Below are positions 5,552 to 8,036 of a DNA stretch of 8,036 nucleotides, in pieces. The notes under the pieces are model-generated. The model searched no databases and was not told where the DNA came from. It was given only the letters and a program-made list of their open reading frames with translations. Made by a program: the position numbers and the translations under genes. The stretch is from Parachlamydiales bacterium (GTDB lineage Bacteria > Chlamydiota > Chlamydiia > Chlamydiales > Rhabdochlamydiaceae): positions 1 to 8,036 of the forward strand of contig JAGVJV010000224.1 of NCBI GenBank assembly GCA_020050965.1. The letters run 5' to 3'. Numbering within the stretch: the stretch's first letter is position 1; each line of letters begins with the position of its first letter.

Positions 5552-6235
5552 TCAATCGATGTTTTCTGTTTTAGTGTAGCGGTCCAAGAGAATGATCTCA
5601 TTGCGCCAAATGGGACTAAAGACAACATCCTGGCAAGAGCCTTTTTTCGGTGAGCCACAGAAGGGAAAACGGATCGCCATCAACCCTTGATACTTAGCTT
5701 TAAAATTCCGATCGTATGTGGCAATTGCCTCAAAGCTTAGATTCTGCTTGAGTTTCAATACTGCACGGACGCGCCCTCCATAGAATGAGGATCGATCCTT
5801 AGTTTTCTCATAAAAATAAGGGCCAACGCCCGTATAGAATTTGAAATAATCTGTCCCGATCAGATAGGCGCCAATTTCAAAATCTATGCCCGAGCGAGCT
5901 ATACTGCGGTCGGCCTAAAACGTTGAATTTGGACCGCGCCAAAGCCCCGGGATTCAACGATCGTAAACGGGTTCATATTACTAATATTGACCCGTTTACG
6001 ATCGTTGAATCGCGGGAGCTTTCGCGTGGGTCCAAATCAACGTTTCAGGCCGACCGCAGTATATCTGCAATCTTTTAAATTCAAGTAAAGAGCCGCTTGC
6101 ATCGGTAAAGATGGAACTCTTTAGTTTCTTTTTATTCGTTGGCGCAAAATATCCATTAATATGCCATTCCCAGCATTCTCTTAACCGTTCGAAGCCAATG
6201 CCACATTGGCCGTTGAATAAGTTGTGATGGTGAGT
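5552..6235 (-). pseudogene. Inverse-autotransporter-type beta-barrel remnant, 5'-truncated and split by a MITE
   Basis: Reading leftward from 6235 gives 58 codons to the palindrome (THHHN..., CGIGFERL, CWEWHINGYFAP). After the palindrome and one TA (162 bases) are removed, 115 more codons follow in the same frame, ending at TGA 5552-5554. Key segments of the second part are SGIDFEIGAYL, KFYTGVGPYFYEK, FYGGRVRAVLKL, LSFEAIATYDRN, YQGLMAIRFPF and a 36-residue tail containing PIWRNEIILLDRY. The alternating strands and motif order resemble the C-terminal half of an inverse-autotransporter (intimin/invasin-like) barrel, an outer-membrane adhesin scaffold. The signal peptide and first half of the barrel are missing; an in-frame TAA lies at 6236-6238 and nothing upstream continues the fold. 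Two in-frame stops (5996-5998, 5915-5917) lie within the inserted palindrome. Apart from the insertion there are no frameshifts, so decay seems recent. The family assignment is by motif and less certain than the disruption. Confidence 0.72.
5902..6061. mobile_element. 160-bp palindromic MITE-like element with TA target duplication
   Basis: Two arms of 79 and 80 bases are near-perfect reverse complements around a single base at 5981. The outer ends are TACTGCGGTCGGCC and its complement GGCCGACCGCAGTA, and the inner arms share GATTCAACGATCGTAAACGGG. The arms differ by a few substitutions and single-base indels, clustered around 5922-5950 and 6011-6037. TA occurs directly outside each end (5900-5901 and 6062-6063), as expected from TA target duplication by IS630/Tc1-mariner transposases. 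There is no room for a transposase gene, so it would need one in trans. The evidence for insertion is that removal of the element plus one TA rejoins an open reading frame of the barrel remnant. Transcribed through, it would form a hairpin of nearly 80 pairs. The parent element was not identified. Confidence 0.85.
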
Positions 6236-6268
6236 TTAGACATTTGGGCAATTTTAACGGCTGCTATC

Positions 6269-6292
6269 GCACTGATTCCCTACTATCGGTGC
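6269..6292 (-). terminator. Hairpin directly after the monooxygenase stop codon
   Basis: GCACTGAT (6269-6276) and ATCGGTGC (6285-6292) pair over eight positions with one T-G wobble and an 8-base loop. The hairpin begins at the base after the TAA at 6293-6295. No T run follows in the leftward direction, so termination is uncertain; it may instead protect the 3' end of the transcript. Confidence 0.35.
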
Positions 6293-8035
6293 TTATTTAA
6301 CAGAGTCTTTGCTGCCGAGAATTTGGGCCATTGCGTTTGATAGCAATTCTACAGCCATAGTAGACTTAGTTGCGTGACGGAAGCAAATATAGCCATCTGG
6401 TCTTACTAGAACACAGCCAGCTTCTCCAATTTCACTCTGCATAGCCCAATCCCCATAAAGATCCTGGAAGTCGCGATCCGGACCAATAACGAATGCTTGG
6501 ATGTCCACCCCAGTTTGGGCCGCCACAGTCTTAGCTGCCTCTACCTATGCTTCGCCACCGATCCCAGTTATAAGAGTAAACTTACCTTTGCCACAAAGAT
6601 CGAGACTTGACACTTCCTTCTCTTTTCGCTGCAACCAAACATGTGGCAGTTTTGCTCCAGGTCGCGTCGACGCCTGATAGTATAGCTCCTTATCGCGCTT
6701 CCATTCAGGCTCTGGGGTGCCATCGGTAACAATGGAAGAAGAAACATAGCGCTGATTCAGCTCAACACCATGGCAATTGTATTCATAGGATTTATTGGCA
6801 ATAGCTAAACGGAGTTTTTCTCGTAGTTCTGCAGCTACAAGATCGGTATCTTGCAGCTTGTCTATCTTTGCCTTTATGCTCTCTTCGTCCTTGGCGGTGA
6901 CTAATTCTAAAGCATCTAAGATTTGACTATACTCAGCAAGCGACTGAGTGGCGCGATTGACAACCTGTCTGGCAACAGGAGAACGTTCTTGGTTGTATGT
7001 CTCAAGAAGGCTAGGAGTTGCCAGCCCTTTTAGCACGAGCGCCAATTTCCACGCTAAGTTATAGGAATCCTGTATAGAGGTATTAGAGCCGAGACCATTA
7101 TTTGGCGGATGCCTATGGGTTGCATCTCCCACACAAAATACCCTTCCTACTGTATTTCTTCTGGCGTACATGTCGTTAATCTGCCCTATCGATATAGATT
7201 CGATTTTGATAGGAATTGTTTGATCGCCTATCAAGTTATGAACAATTTCTATCGCTCTTTCTTTTGTTAGCTCAGCTGGCGGTTGGGAGATGTCATAACC
7301 CCATAATATGATCCATCTGTACCATGGACGCACCATTCGAATGACCCCAAAAGGAACGCTTCCGATTTTCGCACCGGTCTGCAACACTAAATAGAGGCCG
7401 CTTTGCCGATCAGCGACATAGCGAGTAAGGTCTGCCTCAAACAAGATGGATATTAGACCTGACACACCCATCTTGCCTTCCATCGGAAGGGCGATGTCCT
7501 GTGCGATTTTAGACTGGGCGCCGTCAGCACCGATCACATATTTTGCACGTATCTTTTGATTCATACCAGAGAGTTGATCCTTCACGTCCACGATTACGCC
7601 GGCGTCATCCTGCGTAAGTGAGAGATATTTCCAGTCAAAAAACACGATCGCGCCATTGTGGCCTGCAGCATTTACAAGAATGGGTTCCAACAGGTCTTGT
7701 GGCATGTCGCACAATTCGCAAGGGCTGGCTAACTCATAGTCTCCTTGTCGCGAAGGGAGTGTGCCAAAAGCCTGAACCCTGCCGAATTCCTCAGAGGCAA
7801 GCGACTCACAAAAGATCATATTGCCCATCACTTGCTGCGGTGTTGCCTTCTTTATCACATCAGATTCTAGACCAAGATCGCGCAAGACTTCCATTGTCCG
7901 CTGGTTTGTAATATGCTCGCGGGGCATATGACAAGTCCAGTTGGACTCTGTGATCATCATCGTCTTGATCCCATACATTGAAAGGAGCGCAGCAGCAGCT
8001 CCCCCTGCTGGGCCAGAGCCTACTATCAAAACATC
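6293..8035 (-). pseudogene. FAD-dependent aromatic-ring monooxygenase (TfdB-like), interrupted by one amber codon; N-terminus beyond window
   Basis: The frame enters from the right edge and runs 496 codons to TAG 6545-6547, then continues in the same frame for 83 more codons to TAA 6293-6295. The visible total of about 580 residues fits a family of roughly 600. The N-terminal FAD fold is DVLIVGSGPAGGAAA (GxGxxG), then PREHITNQRTMEVLRDLG. The GADGAQS motif lies about 170 residues in and the FAD-ribityl motif VFCVGDATHRHPPNNGLG about 300 in. The part after TAG (TGVDIQAFVIGPDRDFQDLYGDWA, GCVLVRPDGYICFRH) is the family's C-terminal thioredoxin-like domain. Such flavoproteins use NAD(P)H and O2 to hydroxylate phenols and similar aromatics in the cytoplasm. 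GIGGEA-stop-VEAAKTVAAQTG suggests that a tryptophan codon TGG became TAG. The catalytic core is intact, so a truncated product could fold, but a pseudogene is more likely. The true substrate is unknown. Confidence 0.82.
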
Positions 8036-8036
8036 C

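Noticed and set aside
5902..6061. The palindrome as a CRISPR repeat, attachment site or structured RNA gene
   Set aside because: There is only one copy of a two-arm palindrome with no spacers; the TA flanks and the rejoined frame fit insertion of a small transposon-derived element better.
6239..6292. Continuation of the inverse-autotransporter gene upstream of 6236
   Set aside because: Stops occur in that frame at 6236-6238 and 6254-6256, and no strand-like or signal-peptide sequence is seen in any frame.
6293..6526. A separate small gene after the monooxygenase
   Set aside because: It is in the same frame as the monooxygenase, has no start signal of its own, and its residues are the C-terminal domain of that family; it is the detached end of one gene.
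6545..6547. Amber codon as a programmed site for pyrrolysine or readthrough
   Set aside because: The family pattern points to tryptophan here, nothing nearby looks like a recoding element, and pyrrolysine use is not known in this kind of bacterium.
7618..7911. A 97-codon open frame on the plus strand
   Set aside because: It is antisense to the conserved FAD-binding part of the monooxygenase and its translation has no protein-like pattern.

Overview
The window most likely comes from a chlamydia-related bacterium (phylum Chlamydiota, an amoeba- or host-associated type such as the Simkania/Parachlamydia/Waddlia group). The basis is a run of cysteine-bearing MOMP-like beta-barrel proteins of the Lpg1974-like type, a cysteine-rich FadL-like porin and an inverse-autotransporter barrel. 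This placement rests on recognising protein types, not on a search.

Layout. The left edge (3-341, + strand) carries the C-terminal end of a zinc-type medium-chain alcohol dehydrogenase. Next come a small four-helix membrane protein (419-799, +) and a FadL/OmpP1-like outer-membrane channel (944-2170, +). A GC-rich hairpin (2177-2198) separates this rightward block from a leftward one. The leftward block is a tight three-gene operon of MOMP-like outer-membrane proteins, transcribed from 5437 down to 2211, with gaps of only 17 and 27 bases. All three have a signal peptide, a CC...C...C-x-W cysteine pattern at the mature N-terminus and a C-terminal phenylalanine.

The right third is decaying. From 6235 to 5552 (- strand) lies the C-terminal half of an inverse-autotransporter-type beta-barrel. 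It has lost its 5' end and is split by a 160-bp nearly perfect palindrome (5902-6061) flanked by TA direct repeats, which looks like a MITE of IS630/Tc1-mariner type. Taking out the palindrome and one TA removes exactly 162 bases and restores one open frame. From the right edge to 6293 (- strand) runs an FAD-dependent aromatic-ring monooxygenase of the TfdB (2,4-dichlorophenol 6-monooxygenase-like) type. A single in-frame TAG at 6545-6547, where the family pattern suggests a tryptophan, separates it from its last 83 codons; the frame continues unchanged on the other side.

How the genes fit together: the central block is an outer-membrane island of one FadL-like channel, three MOMP-like barrels and a dead adhesin-like barrel. 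The two metabolic genes at the edges are both cut by the window, and one is probably a recent pseudogene. No tRNA, rRNA, CRISPR array or transposase gene was seen.
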